From: Amazonocrinis nigriterrae CENA67
GTDB lineage: Bacteria; Cyanobacteriota; Cyanobacteriia; Cyanobacteriales; Nostocaceae
NCBI RefSeq assembly: GCF_016056305.1
Contig: NZ_JAECZC010000018.1
Coordinates: 1 to 43,781 of the forward strand
Length of the DNA: 43,781 nucleotides
Direction of reading: 5' to 3'
Shown: positions 23,619-30,907 of the stretch, one piece after another
Numbering within the stretch: the first letter of the stretch is position 1
Layout: each line of letters opens with the position of its first letter
Position numbers and translations under genes: made by a program
The notes under the pieces: model-generated
Database searches by the model: none
What the model was told of the DNA's origin: nothing
What the model saw: only the letters and a program-made list of their open reading frames with translations

Positions 23619-24182
23619 ATGGTAAAATTACCAACTAAACCCGTAACTTTGGAAGAGTTTTTAAAACTGCCAGAAACCAAGCCAGCAAGTGAATATATCA
23701 ACGGTCAAATTATTCAAAAACCAATGCCTCAAGGAAAACATAGCAAATTACAAGGTAAGTTAGTCACTGGTATCAATAACGTGGTAGAAAGTCAAAAAAT
23801 TGCCCTTGCCCTTCCAGAATTGCGGTGTACCTTTGGCGGGCGTTCAATAGTTCCAGATCTCACCGTATTTGCTTGGGAACGAATTCCCTTAGATGAACGA
23901 AAAGAGGTGACAAATGTTTTTAAAACACATCCAGACTGGACAATTGAAATTCTTTCGCCTGAACAAAGTCAAACTAAAGTAACTGGAAATATCTTACAGT
24001 GTCTCAAACATGGTAGTCGCTTAGGTTGGTTAATTGATCCAGATGAGCGTTCTGTCTTAGTTTATCCACCAAAGCAGCAACCAGAACTTTTTCAAGAGTC
24101 ACAGGAAATATTACCAGTTCCCGATTTAGTTAGCGGTCTGCAATTGACTGTAGGACAACTATTTGAATGGTTAAAATTGTAG
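23619..24182 (+). CDS. Uma2 family endonuclease-like protein
   Basis: 187 residues, Uma2 family: VTLEEFLKLPETKPASEYIN, GQIIQKPMPQGKHSKLQGKL, SIVPDLTVF with the probable Asp, and WTIEILSPEQS with the probable Glu, then LGWLIDPDERSVLVY. It is a different subtype from the copy at 20185 (which has LVDGEIVE and EYWIVD), so the two arrived independently rather than by local duplication. It is the last gene of the transporter unit, eight bases after livF, with its AGGA ribosome site overlapping the livF stop codon. Function not established. Confidence 0.92.
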   Translation: MVKLPTKPVTLEEFLKLPETKPASEYINGQIIQKPMPQGKHSKLQGKLVTGINNVVESQKIALALPELRCTFGGRSIVPDLTVFAWERIPLDERKEVTNVFKTHPDWTIEILSPEQSQTKVTGNILQCLKHGSRLGWLIDPDERSVLVYPPKQQPELFQESQEILPVPDLVSGLQLTVGQLFEWLKL

Positions 24183-24548
24183 ACAATATTATTAATAATT
24201 AATTATCATAACAATTGAACTAGTTTTTTCAACAGTACTTAGACATATTTTAAAAGTTATATTGTGAGTGGCAAAAAGTTTTATATCTCCCTAAATACCC
24301 TGTTATCAAAATTATGAAAAACTTATCTGAAGTCAAAGCAATTCTCTAGAAGCTTTTCATCGATATTGCTCTAGAAAATTGGCTCAAAAGGCTTTGAGGG
24401 AAGTTTTAACACCCCCAAAAACATAAAAATATTACAGATTATTACAAAAATCATTATATATTTATATTTGCAACCCACTTTTTGGGTGTCTATTAGGGTG
24501 TCCATCTATGTGTAAATGCGAATTTAATTAGGATAAATATCTAAACCC
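24183..24548. other. AT-rich intergenic region
   Basis: 366 bases without a convincing gene. From about 24314 a short frame reads ATG AAA AAC TTA TCT GAA and then hits TAG after twelve codons; it may be a decayed coding remnant but is too short to assign. It presumably carries the promoter for the phosphatase gene at 24549. Confidence 0.5.
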
Positions 24549-25196
24549 ATGAGTCAAATAGTCTGGATGGCAAGACACGCCAACCGCCTCGATTTCGTCA
24601 ACCCTGATTGGTTTCTCACCGCAGAACGACGCTATGATCCACCATTATCTGACGATGGCATGGTACAGGCGCAGCAGTTAGCAAAACGCTTGGCAAAAGA
24701 AAATATTGCTCATATTTTTGTTTCTCCATTTTTGCGAACTGTACAGACAGCATATGCAGTCGCCCAAGTGCTAGACTTACCCATTAAACTTGAAACAGGC
24801 TTGAGCGAATGGTTAAATCCAGATTGGATGACAGAAGAACCAGAAAGACTGTCAATACAAGCATTAGCAGAATTATTCCCCAAAATTGACATTAGCTACA
24901 CACCACGCATAGCTGCCAAATATCCCGAAACTCGTGAGAAAATGTGGGAACGTTCTGGACAAACAGCCAGATGTCTAGCCGCTGAATTCTTTCCCAAAAA
25001 TATTTTGTTGGTAGGGCATGGAGCATCCGTGCTTGGTGGGACAATAGGGCTAGTAGGAGAAACTGCAAAAATGGAAGTCAAAGCTTCTCTGTGTTCTCTA
25101 GTAAAAGTGGTGCTTCACGGCCCAGAATGGTTACTAGAACTAAAGGGAGACACTTCCCATTTGAGCCAGGTTGAGGAAGTTATTCGATTTGCTTAA
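24549..25196 (+). CDS. Histidine phosphatase family protein (phosphoglycerate mutase-like)
   Basis: 215 residues of the histidine phosphatase superfamily. The phospho-accepting motif is ARHANR near residues 8-13, with Ala where most members have Gly (RHG). LSDDGMVQAQQLAKRL, FVSPFLRTVQTA with the second conserved Arg, and the C-terminal LLVGHGASV with the second catalytic His are all present. Substrate is not deducible: the family covers phosphoglycerate mutase, sugar phosphatases and nucleotide phosphatases. The gene precedes glucokinase by 59 bases on the same strand, so a role in sugar-phosphate metabolism is possible but unproven. Confidence 0.88.
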   Translation: MSQIVWMARHANRLDFVNPDWFLTAERRYDPPLSDDGMVQAQQLAKRLAKENIAHIFVSPFLRTVQTAYAVAQVLDLPIKLETGLSEWLNPDWMTEEPERLSIQALAELFPKIDISYTPRIAAKYPETREKMWERSGQTARCLAAEFFPKNILLVGHGASVLGGTIGLVGETAKMEVKASLCSLVKVVLHGPEWLLELKGDTSHLSQVEEVIRFA

Positions 25197-25255
25197 ATCA
25201 TTGCTTTCCCCAGGCTGGATATATTGCCCAGAAAAAATAATTAGCGATAAGTATT

Positions 25256-26281
25256 ATGACATTGTTACTTGCAGGTGATATCGGCGGCACAAAAACTATT
25301 TTGCGATTGGTTGAAATATCAGATTCATCAAAGTTAAATACTATTTTTGAGGAAACTTACCACAGTGGAGATTTTCCAGATTTAGTACCGATAGTACAGC
25401 AGTTTTTGGTTAAAGCTAACACACCAACTCCACAAAAAGCTTGTTTTGCGATCGCTGGCCCTGTTATCAACAATACTGCCAAGCTGACTAATTTAGTCTG
25501 GTTCCTAGATAGCGATCGCCTACAAAAAGAATTAAATATTGGTTCTGTCTCGTTGATCAATGACTTTGCCGCCATTGGCTACGGTATTTTCGGTTTAGAA
25601 CCACAAGATTTGCTGACTTTGCAAGCTGGTAAACTTAAACCTGAAGCACCCGTTGCGATCATTGGTGCTGGTACAGGTTTAGGACAAGGATTTTTAATTA
25701 AGCAAGGAAATCATTATCAAGTCTTTCCCTCAGAAGGTGGGCATACAGACTTTGCCCCCCGTAACGAATTAGAGTTTCAGCTATTAAAATACCTATTGGA
25801 TAAACACCATATCCAACGTGTTTCTGTAGAACGAGTAGTTTCCGGACAGGGGATTGTCGCAATTTACCAATTTTTGCGCGATCGCAAAATAGCCGCCGAA
25901 TCACCAGAAATCGCTCAAATTGTCAGAACTTGGGAACAAGAAACCGGACAGCCAGAGAAAAGTGTCGATCCTGGTGCTGCTATTGGTAAAGCTGCACTCG
26001 AAAAAAGCGATTGCCTCTGTGAACAAACCTTGCAATTATTTATAGATGCTTACGGTGCAGAAGCAGGTAATCTTGCCCTCAAACTTCTACCTTACGGCGG
26101 CTTGTATATTGCTGGTGGCATTGCACCTAAAATACTCCCCTTAATTCAAAACAGCAATTTCTTACTCAATTTCACCCAAAAAGGCCGGATGCGTCCCCTC
26201 CTCGAAGAAATACCTGTGTATATAATTCTCAATCCTCAAGTAGGGTTAATTGGTGCCGCTTTGTGTGCTGCTAGGTTATAA
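25256..26281 (+). CDS. glk: Glucokinase
   Basis: 341-residue ATP-dependent glucokinase of the bacterial Glk family (not ROK), phosphorylating glucose to glucose-6-phosphate in the cytoplasm. Visible motifs are LLAGDIGGTKT (phosphate loop), VSLINDFAAIGYGI with the catalytic Asp, IIGAGTGLGQGF (adenosine region) and PSEGGHTDFAP (sugar-binding). The C-terminus LYIAGGIAPKI is conserved. Length is usual for cyanobacterial Glk. It is flanked by a histidine phosphatase and an exported protein gene; the three could share a transcript ending at 26967. Confidence 0.97.
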   Translation: MTLLLAGDIGGTKTILRLVEISDSSKLNTIFEETYHSGDFPDLVPIVQQFLVKANTPTPQKACFAIAGPVINNTAKLTNLVWFLDSDRLQKELNIGSVSLINDFAAIGYGIFGLEPQDLLTLQAGKLKPEAPVAIIGAGTGLGQGFLIKQGNHYQVFPSEGGHTDFAPRNELEFQLLKYLLDKHHIQRVSVERVVSGQGIVAIYQFLRDRKIAAESPEIAQIVRTWEQETGQPEKSVDPGAAIGKAALEKSDCLCEQTLQLFIDAYGAEAGNLALKLLPYGGLYIAGGIAPKILPLIQNSNFLLNFTQKGRMRPLLEEIPVYIILNPQVGLIGAALCAARL

Positions 26282-26326
26282 CAACTAGCATCATCAGTAA
26301 TTGCTGCATCTTAAAAGGCAAGAAAT

Positions 26327-26929
26327 ATGACAATTCACCGATTGTTGCCGTTCATCGCCGCCACTTTGATTTGTGGTGGTTCTGTCCTAGTTGAAGCACG
26401 TCAACCCAAAGCAAACGTTTCTGGGCACAAAACAACTGCTGTTAAACCAGCACAGCCACAATGGAAGTTATTCACCGCCCCAGATGGGCGTTTTACTATT
26501 TTGATGCCAGGAAAGCCCGATAGGAATACTCAATTACAAAAAACCTACATGGGGGAAATCAACTTAGAAACATTCATCGTTCAACCACCAAAGCAGGAAG
26601 TAGCTTATATAGTTACTTATAATGATTTTCCTTATAGTTATGGTGAACTAACTAACCCCCAAACAATACTTAACAATGCGCGGGATATGGCTTTAAAGAC
26701 TACGAAAAGTAATTTAATTAGTCAGCGAAACATTCGTAGTACCAATGGTCATCCTGGCAAAGAAATTGAATATATCAATTCCGGGGGAAAAATCACTAAG
26801 AACAGGATGTATGTTGCTGAAGGACGCTTGTATCAAGTAATGGCAATAACTACTAAAAAGCAACATCAGACATTAGCTAAAACCATTACTGGATATTTAA
26901 ATTCTTTCCAAGTAGTTTTGAAAAAGTAA
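26327..26929 (+). CDS. Exported protein of unknown function (PsbP/DUF1795-like fold suspected)
   Basis: 200 residues. The N-terminus (residues 1-24, MTIHRLLPFIAATLICGGSV...) is a signal peptide, probably cut near EARQ. The mature part starts WKLFTAPDGRFTILMPGKPD, a pattern common in cyanobacterial periplasmic proteins, then YIVTYNDFPYSYGELTNPQT, GKEIEYINSGG and GRLYQVMAITTK, an antiparallel-sheet pattern reminiscent of PsbP-like domains. I do not recognise a named protein. It is followed directly by a strong terminator and lies 45 bases after glk. Confidence 0.8.
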   Translation: MTIHRLLPFIAATLICGGSVLVEARQPKANVSGHKTTAVKPAQPQWKLFTAPDGRFTILMPGKPDRNTQLQKTYMGEINLETFIVQPPKQEVAYIVTYNDFPYSYGELTNPQTILNNARDMALKTTKSNLISQRNIRSTNGHPGKEIEYINSGGKITKNRMYVAEGRLYQVMAITTKKQHQTLAKTITGYLNSFQVVLKK

Positions 26930-26935
26930 GATAAA

Positions 26936-26967
26936 AAACTCCATCCCGTTGTGGATGGAGTTTTTGT
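26936..26967 (+). terminator. Rho-independent terminator
   Basis: ACTCCATCC (26938-26946) pairs with GGATGGAGT (26953-26961) around a six-base loop, followed by TTTT and preceded by A residues, so it could work in both directions. It ends the glk/exported-protein transcript. Confidence 0.9.
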
Positions 26968-27023
26968 GTATGGGGAAGTTATACCAATTCTCCAAAAGCT
27001 TTTGGCAAAATCCAAAATCACTT

Positions 27024-27083
27024 AGGGACTTCCAGAAATTAAATGATTCAATTGATGGAATATTTATTTAGTTGGAAGTCCCT
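27024..27083. repeat. 60-bp inverted-repeat element, MITE-like
   Basis: AGGGACTTCCA (27024-27034) and TGGAAGTCCCT (27073-27083) are perfect 11-base inverted ends around an AT-rich centre with no ORF. GGGACTTCC-type ends occur on cyanobacterial insertion sequences, so this is a candidate miniature element. It lies between the terminator and the end of the MFS gene. Confidence 0.65.
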
Positions 27084-27108
27084 TATTCCTTATAACTCTG
27101 CCAAATGC

Positions 27109-28347
27109 TTAATTTTTCGTTTCACTGTGTAGCATTCCAGCACGAGCAAGACGACGTTCAGCAGGGCGTGCCAGTCCAATATAAGCAATGAGTGAGGTGA
27201 TTGCAAACATTGCCATCAAGCTGCACATAGCGATCGCAGTACGTCCATCATAAAGGAAGGCAACCAGCCCACTGGCCAACGCACCACACAACATTTGCAT
27301 AAATCCCACCGTGGCGGCTGCAACTCCAGCAATTTCTGGTAATGGCTGAATAGCACCGTGTATTGCATTTGGCGAGATTATCCCCAAGCAGAAGGTGTTA
27401 ATTACCAGAAGTGGCATTAGTGTAGTAACTTGTGCAGCACCACTAATTGAGATGATCGCCAGTGCAACTGATGAGATAACAGCAGTCATCAATCCGAAAG
27501 TGAGTAACCTTGATGGAGACACACCACGTATACTTAGACGCCCATTTAGGAATGAACCTACCATAATGCCAAAAGCCGTGGATGCGAAAAGCCAACCATA
27601 AATTGTAGTTGGCACTTTAAAGACATCAAGCAGCACAAGTGGCGAGCCTGCAACATAAGTAAACATACACCCAAAGCTCAGCGCATTGACGAGGGCGTAG
27701 CCAAGACAAATCGGATGACTGAGAACGCGCCCATAATTGTTGATCAGCCGGCGTGGTTTAATCGCATCTTTATCATAGCCAGCTAGCGACTCACTCAGTC
27801 CAAGGGCAACAGACAGCAACAGTAACAAGCCTCCAAAAGCCAGTATCCCATAGATACTCCGCCATCCTGCGATCGCTAGTAACCAACTACCAATTGTAGG
27901 TGCAATCATTGGTGCTACGCCCATCACAAGATTGACGTAGGAGAGTTGAGCGCGTCCTACCTGACCATCGAATAAATCCCGAACGATCGCTAGTGTCATC
28001 ACCATACCTGCACCTGCACCTGCACCTTGGATTAACCGCCAAGCAACGAGTGTAATGATTGATGGCGCTAAGGCACAAGCTGCACCTGCTAGCGTGAAGA
28101 GTCCACAACCTGTGATTAAAATTGGTCTGCGTCCGTAACGGTCTGAGAGTGGGCCGAAGAACAATTGAGCGATCGCAAAACCAAACATGAATAGGCTCAA
28201 TGTTAGTCCCACAGCACCAGGCGATGCATTCAGCGATGTGCCAATCTGTGGGAATGCCGGTAGTCCCATATCAATAGATAAAGGTGGCAGCGCAGCCAGC
28301 GCTCCAAGGAGTATCGTGAAGTTTAAGGAGTTAGGTTGGATTCGCAT
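27109..28347 (-). CDS. Bcr/CflA family drug-resistance MFS exporter
   Basis: 412 residues from ATG 28347 (an in-frame GTG at 28365 would add six). It has twelve hydrophobic segments and the Bcr/CflA subfamily markers: LAALPPLSIDMGLPAFPQIG in helix 1, the motif-A loop FGPLSDRYGRRP, and VAWRLIQGAGAGAGMVMTLA with IVRDLFDG. These inner-membrane proton antiporters export bicyclomycin, chloramphenicol and other small molecules. The substrate here is unknown. The gene stands alone, convergent to the glk group. GC content and style are slightly higher than its AT-rich surroundings, which hints at transfer but is not proof. Confidence 0.93.
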   Translation of the reverse strand: MRIQPNSLNFTILLGALAALPPLSIDMGLPAFPQIGTSLNASPGAVGLTLSLFMFGFAIAQLFFGPLSDRYGRRPILITGCGLFTLAGAACALAPSIITLVAWRLIQGAGAGAGMVMTLAIVRDLFDGQVGRAQLSYVNLVMGVAPMIAPTIGSWLLAIAGWRSIYGILAFGGLLLLLSVALGLSESLAGYDKDAIKPRRLINNYGRVLSHPICLGYALVNALSFGCMFTYVAGSPLVLLDVFKVPTTIYGWLFASTAFGIMVGSFLNGRLSIRGVSPSRLLTFGLMTAVISSVALAIISISGAAQVTTLMPLLVINTFCLGIISPNAIHGAIQPLPEIAGVAAATVGFMQMLCGALASGLVAFLYDGRTAIAMCSLMAMFAITSLIAYIGLARPAERRLARAGMLHSETKN

Positions 28348-28598
28348 TTTTTTAACTTTTTGCACTCACGTTTGAGTAAAGCAGACTTGTTGATTTTTCT
28401 GGTCTGGCGTGGGATGTTCTGACTCAGCTCATACTACAAAATTTCCGTTGAGTTTACGTAGTTAATTCAAGGAGGTTGAACCAGAGTGACGTTGGAGCGA
28501 TCACTTGGCTAAAAAATGTGTTTCTAACCCCATTTTAGGCATATTTTAACTACTATTGCTTATTGAATAAGCCCTTAGGAGCTTTGGGTGTAGGGTGT

Positions 28599-28733
28599 GG
28601 CAGAGCCAGCGCGCGATCGCGCTCTGCCGACTTGTACCGCTAACGCGGAACCCGCAGGGTAGCACGTGGCGTAAGACCCCAAGACTGTACTGCCTCACTG
28701 CACTGGCTCCACCCTGCGGGTTCGCCGTTAGGC
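28599..28733. repeat. Cluster of palindromic repeats
   Basis: GGCAGAGC (28599-28606) pairs with GCTCTGCC (28621-28628) around a HIP1 octamer. CGCTAACGCGGAACCCGCAG near 28639 is the near-inverted partner of ACCCTGCGGGTTCGCCGTTA near 28710, giving a long imperfect hairpin. Further TTCGCGTAGCG-type sequence follows. The minus-strand ORF 28546-28827 across it is only translated repeat. The rest of 28348-28891 holds no gene. Confidence 0.75.
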
Positions 28734-28891
28734 GTTCTCGTTCGCGTAGCGTCTTTGAAGGAGAAGAGTAGCCGCACCAAGCGTCTACAGCACTCAACAC
28801 TTTGCTATACCTGTTGGTAGAAGACATGAAAACAAGTATGGTGTTAATTGTTAGACAAAATCCTAGAACTCGTTCTGAAAATTAGCTAAAG

Positions 28892-29116
28892 ATGAATATA
28901 TTACTTCAATATTATTTTTTGATAGAAGCAATATCAACAGATGTTGATGATCCATTAATTGATTGGCAATCAGAAAATCTCTTAAAAATATTAGTATTTA
29001 TTTTTATTTTTGGAGTAGCATTTGCCATCAATATTCTTAGTAGTAAAGTAGAACACGCTATTCTATTTGCTTTTGTATGCACTATTATTTCTGTGGCTTT
29101 TTTTATAATTAAATAA
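28892..29116 (+). CDS. Possible small membrane protein
   Basis: 74 residues, no family recognised. An N-terminal hydrophobic stretch, an acidic patch (STDVDDPLIDWQSEN) and two clear membrane helices (about 33-48, LKILVFIFIFGVAFAI, and 55-73, HAILFAFVCTIISVAFFI). The composition is plausible for a real protein, but it stands alone in a repeat-rich area, has no good ribosome-binding site, and could be chance in AT-rich DNA. Confidence 0.35.
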   Translation: MNILLQYYFLIEAISTDVDDPLIDWQSENLLKILVFIFIFGVAFAINILSSKVEHAILFAFVCTIISVAFFIIK

Positions 29117-29543
29117 TCATCATACCAATTCTCTTAAATCCAAACACCTTATACCAATCCTCTGTGAAGTTGCACATTATTTTCAGGACTTACGCAGTGA
29201 GATTATTTGTTGAGGTGGGGAATAGGGCATTGGGGAGCCAGTGCGATCGTCGCCTTGCGTCGGAAAGCAACTGGCGTCATTGGGCATTGGGGGATTTCCC
29301 ACGTCAGTCTGCTCACGTCGGCAAAGATGGAAATAGTATTAGTTAATTCTGATAGTTTTTATTCGTTGATTGTTGAACTAATTATGGTTTAGCTAATAAA
29401 CTACCCCAAGCTGGCTTTGCCTGAGCTTGGGGTAATTATTCATATTCAGTAAGGCTAATTTTTTCTTGTTATCTACTGACTAATCTCCTAGAATAAAGGC
29501 TTGACACTTTGAATTTGAGTAATTACTCAATTATCCAAAGCGA
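29117..29543. other. Repeat-rich intergenic region
   Basis: Contains ATACCAATT strings and CAGGACTTACGCA (about 29184), which look like insertion-sequence end remnants. A TTGGGGAGCCAGTGCG repeat is related to that near 14795. An 11-bp perfect hairpin, TACCCCAAGCT (29402-29412) with AGCTTGGGGTA (29424-29434), lacks a T run. The ORFs at 29164-29346 and 29207-29392 are translated repeat. Confidence 0.6.
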
Positions 29544-30023
29544 CTAAAAATTTTGAGGAGGTAATGGTGTTCCTTGAGTTTTGGGAACATTGACTACTTT
29601 TAAAGCTTTAGCAATTGCAATGATGTCTGTATCTAACCGTCGAGCTTTCTGATTTCCAGGACAGCTAACATCTGGAGACTGCTGACCACCCAGACTAATT
29701 GTAGTGGTTGTACCAAAAGAAGTAGATTTCACACAACCTTGTTCAACAGGCAAACTTGATAATGGTTCAGCTACTTTGAGATCATGAAAAAATGTTTTAG
29801 TTAATTTTTTAGGCAGTTGACCATGCCCAGAACCATTACCATCTACATAATTAGCTTCTCCTGTAGGTGTGACATAGATGCGGTAGCCAATAGTATTTGT
29901 TGATCCACTGTTAACAATGACAGCAACATTGTTGGGTACTAAGGCTATTGCTGATTGAGCAGCACCAACCAAAAATGATATACTTACTAACCCGATTAAG
30001 TTTCTGTAAAAAAACTGGCTCAC
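29544..30023 (-). CDS. Exported hypothetical protein
   Basis: 159 residues, not recognised. A signal peptide covers about residues 1-28 (FYRNLIGLVSISFLVGAAQS AIA). The mature part begins LVPNNVAVIVNSGSTNTIGY and contains ANYVDGNGSGHGQLPKKLTK, then two cysteines (GCVKSTSFG and DVSCPGN) that could form a disulphide, and the end DIIAIAKALKVVNVPKTQGT. It is probably periplasmic. It is monocistronic; a 16-bp perfect palindrome lies 187 bases upstream of its start codon. Confidence 0.7.
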   Translation of the reverse strand: MSQFFYRNLIGLVSISFLVGAAQSAIALVPNNVAVIVNSGSTNTIGYRIYVTPTGEANYVDGNGSGHGQLPKKLTKTFFHDLKVAEPLSSLPVEQGCVKSTSFGTTTTISLGGQQSPDVSCPGNQKARRLDTDIIAIAKALKVVNVPKTQGTPLPPQNF

Positions 30024-30209
30024 TTGAATAAACTCCTCAATTTAGTGGTGGGTTTTGTTAATCCATCTGTTGCAATCATTTTTCAAATTGGTATAACTCC
30101 TGAGTTCTGTTTTTTAACAAAACATGAGTATAGAGGGTAACAAGACCTATTTACAGGTTTATAGACTGGATATTGACTGTAAAGTTTTGGCAATTTTATG
30201 ACAGTTCTG

Positions 30210-30225
30210 TGTCAAATATTTGACA
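30210..30225. promoter_or_regulatory. Perfect 16-bp palindrome, possible operator
   Basis: TGTCAAATATTTGACA is perfectly symmetrical. A related TGACAG/TGTGTCA pair sits just to its left. It may be a binding site for a dimeric regulator of the minus-strand exported-protein gene; the regulator is unknown. Confidence 0.45.
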
Positions 30226-30487
30226 GAATTCAGGACACTAATGCAATCAGCGTCACTCCCGAATTACTAACATACAGATTTGTCACACTTAGGACAATCT
30301 TAGTTTCGAGCGGGGAGGCGATCGCGCTGTGAGCATGGGAGAGAATTTGTGTCACCGCTTAATGTTGTTGAGTAAGATCAGACCGAACGCTTTAGCGAAG
30401 CAAAGCGGTACGCACGTTGCTTATCTATACTGACTGAAGTCTGATAGTAAGTTGCGGTTTGACGTAGTACAATTTCTTCTCCCTACT

Positions 30488-30536
30488 CCTCTGCTCCCCT
30501 GGCCTAAAGCTACTATCTTTGAATGCAACTTGGTAT
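30488..30536. repeat. Dispersed repeat copy (inverted relative to 17221)
   Basis: CTAAAGCTACTATCTTTGAA then TGCAACTTGGTAT: the reverse complement of the 17221-17264 repeat with minor changes, again joined to CCTCTGCTCCCC. Confidence 0.75.
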
Positions 30537-30907
30537 CAGTTGCTCTGTTCCTATGGAGTGTGGAAAATTTGGTATTTTTCCCAAACTCCGTTCTTGCTCA
30601 TCGCAGACATAATCTCTTGTCGCTCTACACTTGGGTATGCCAATGAGAATCGAAAAGTTAACAACTATCAAAAGATAGAATTATAAATACACCAAAATAA
30701 GGATGTGTTTTAAGTCCTTGGATAGTTTACAAAGTTTGTATCTTTAATGGCAGTCACTCATTCATAAATGTAGAAATATTGACATTTACAAAGGTAAGTA
30801 AAATAACAACTTGATTTAGGTTAGGCTTGATTTAGCAGTTTCAAAAATCGTTTGATTACATTTTTATTTGTTAGCAAATAATTAGTAGTTTGCGGTTATG
30901 AGCCGCC

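Larger units (their letters stand above)
30024..30907. other. 884-bp intergenic region with palindrome and dispersed repeats
   Basis: Divergent promoter region between the exported protein and the signalling cluster. It contains the palindrome at 30210-30225, a GC-rich patch with HIP1 and repeat strings (about 30308-30420, GCTTTAGCGAAGCAAAGCGG) and the inverted copy of a dispersed repeat (30488-30536). The ORF 30452-30646 reads through the repeat and is not credible. Confidence 0.65.

Noticed and set aside
24314-24420. Possible decayed gene beginning MKNLSEVKAIL
   Set aside because: Stops after twelve codons and the remnant is too short to assign to a family.
28546-28827. 93-codon minus-strand ORF
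   Set aside because: Composed of palindromic repeat sequence; Arg/Ser-rich without family match.
29164-29392. Two overlapping short ORFs
   Set aside because: Both are translated repeats in a non-coding region.
29402-29434. Hairpin as a terminator
   Set aside because: Perfect 11-bp stem but no T run on either side and no gene clearly ending there; kept only as a palindrome.
30452-30646. 64-codon ORF before the signalling cluster
   Set aside because: Spans the inverted dispersed repeat and a C-rich tract.
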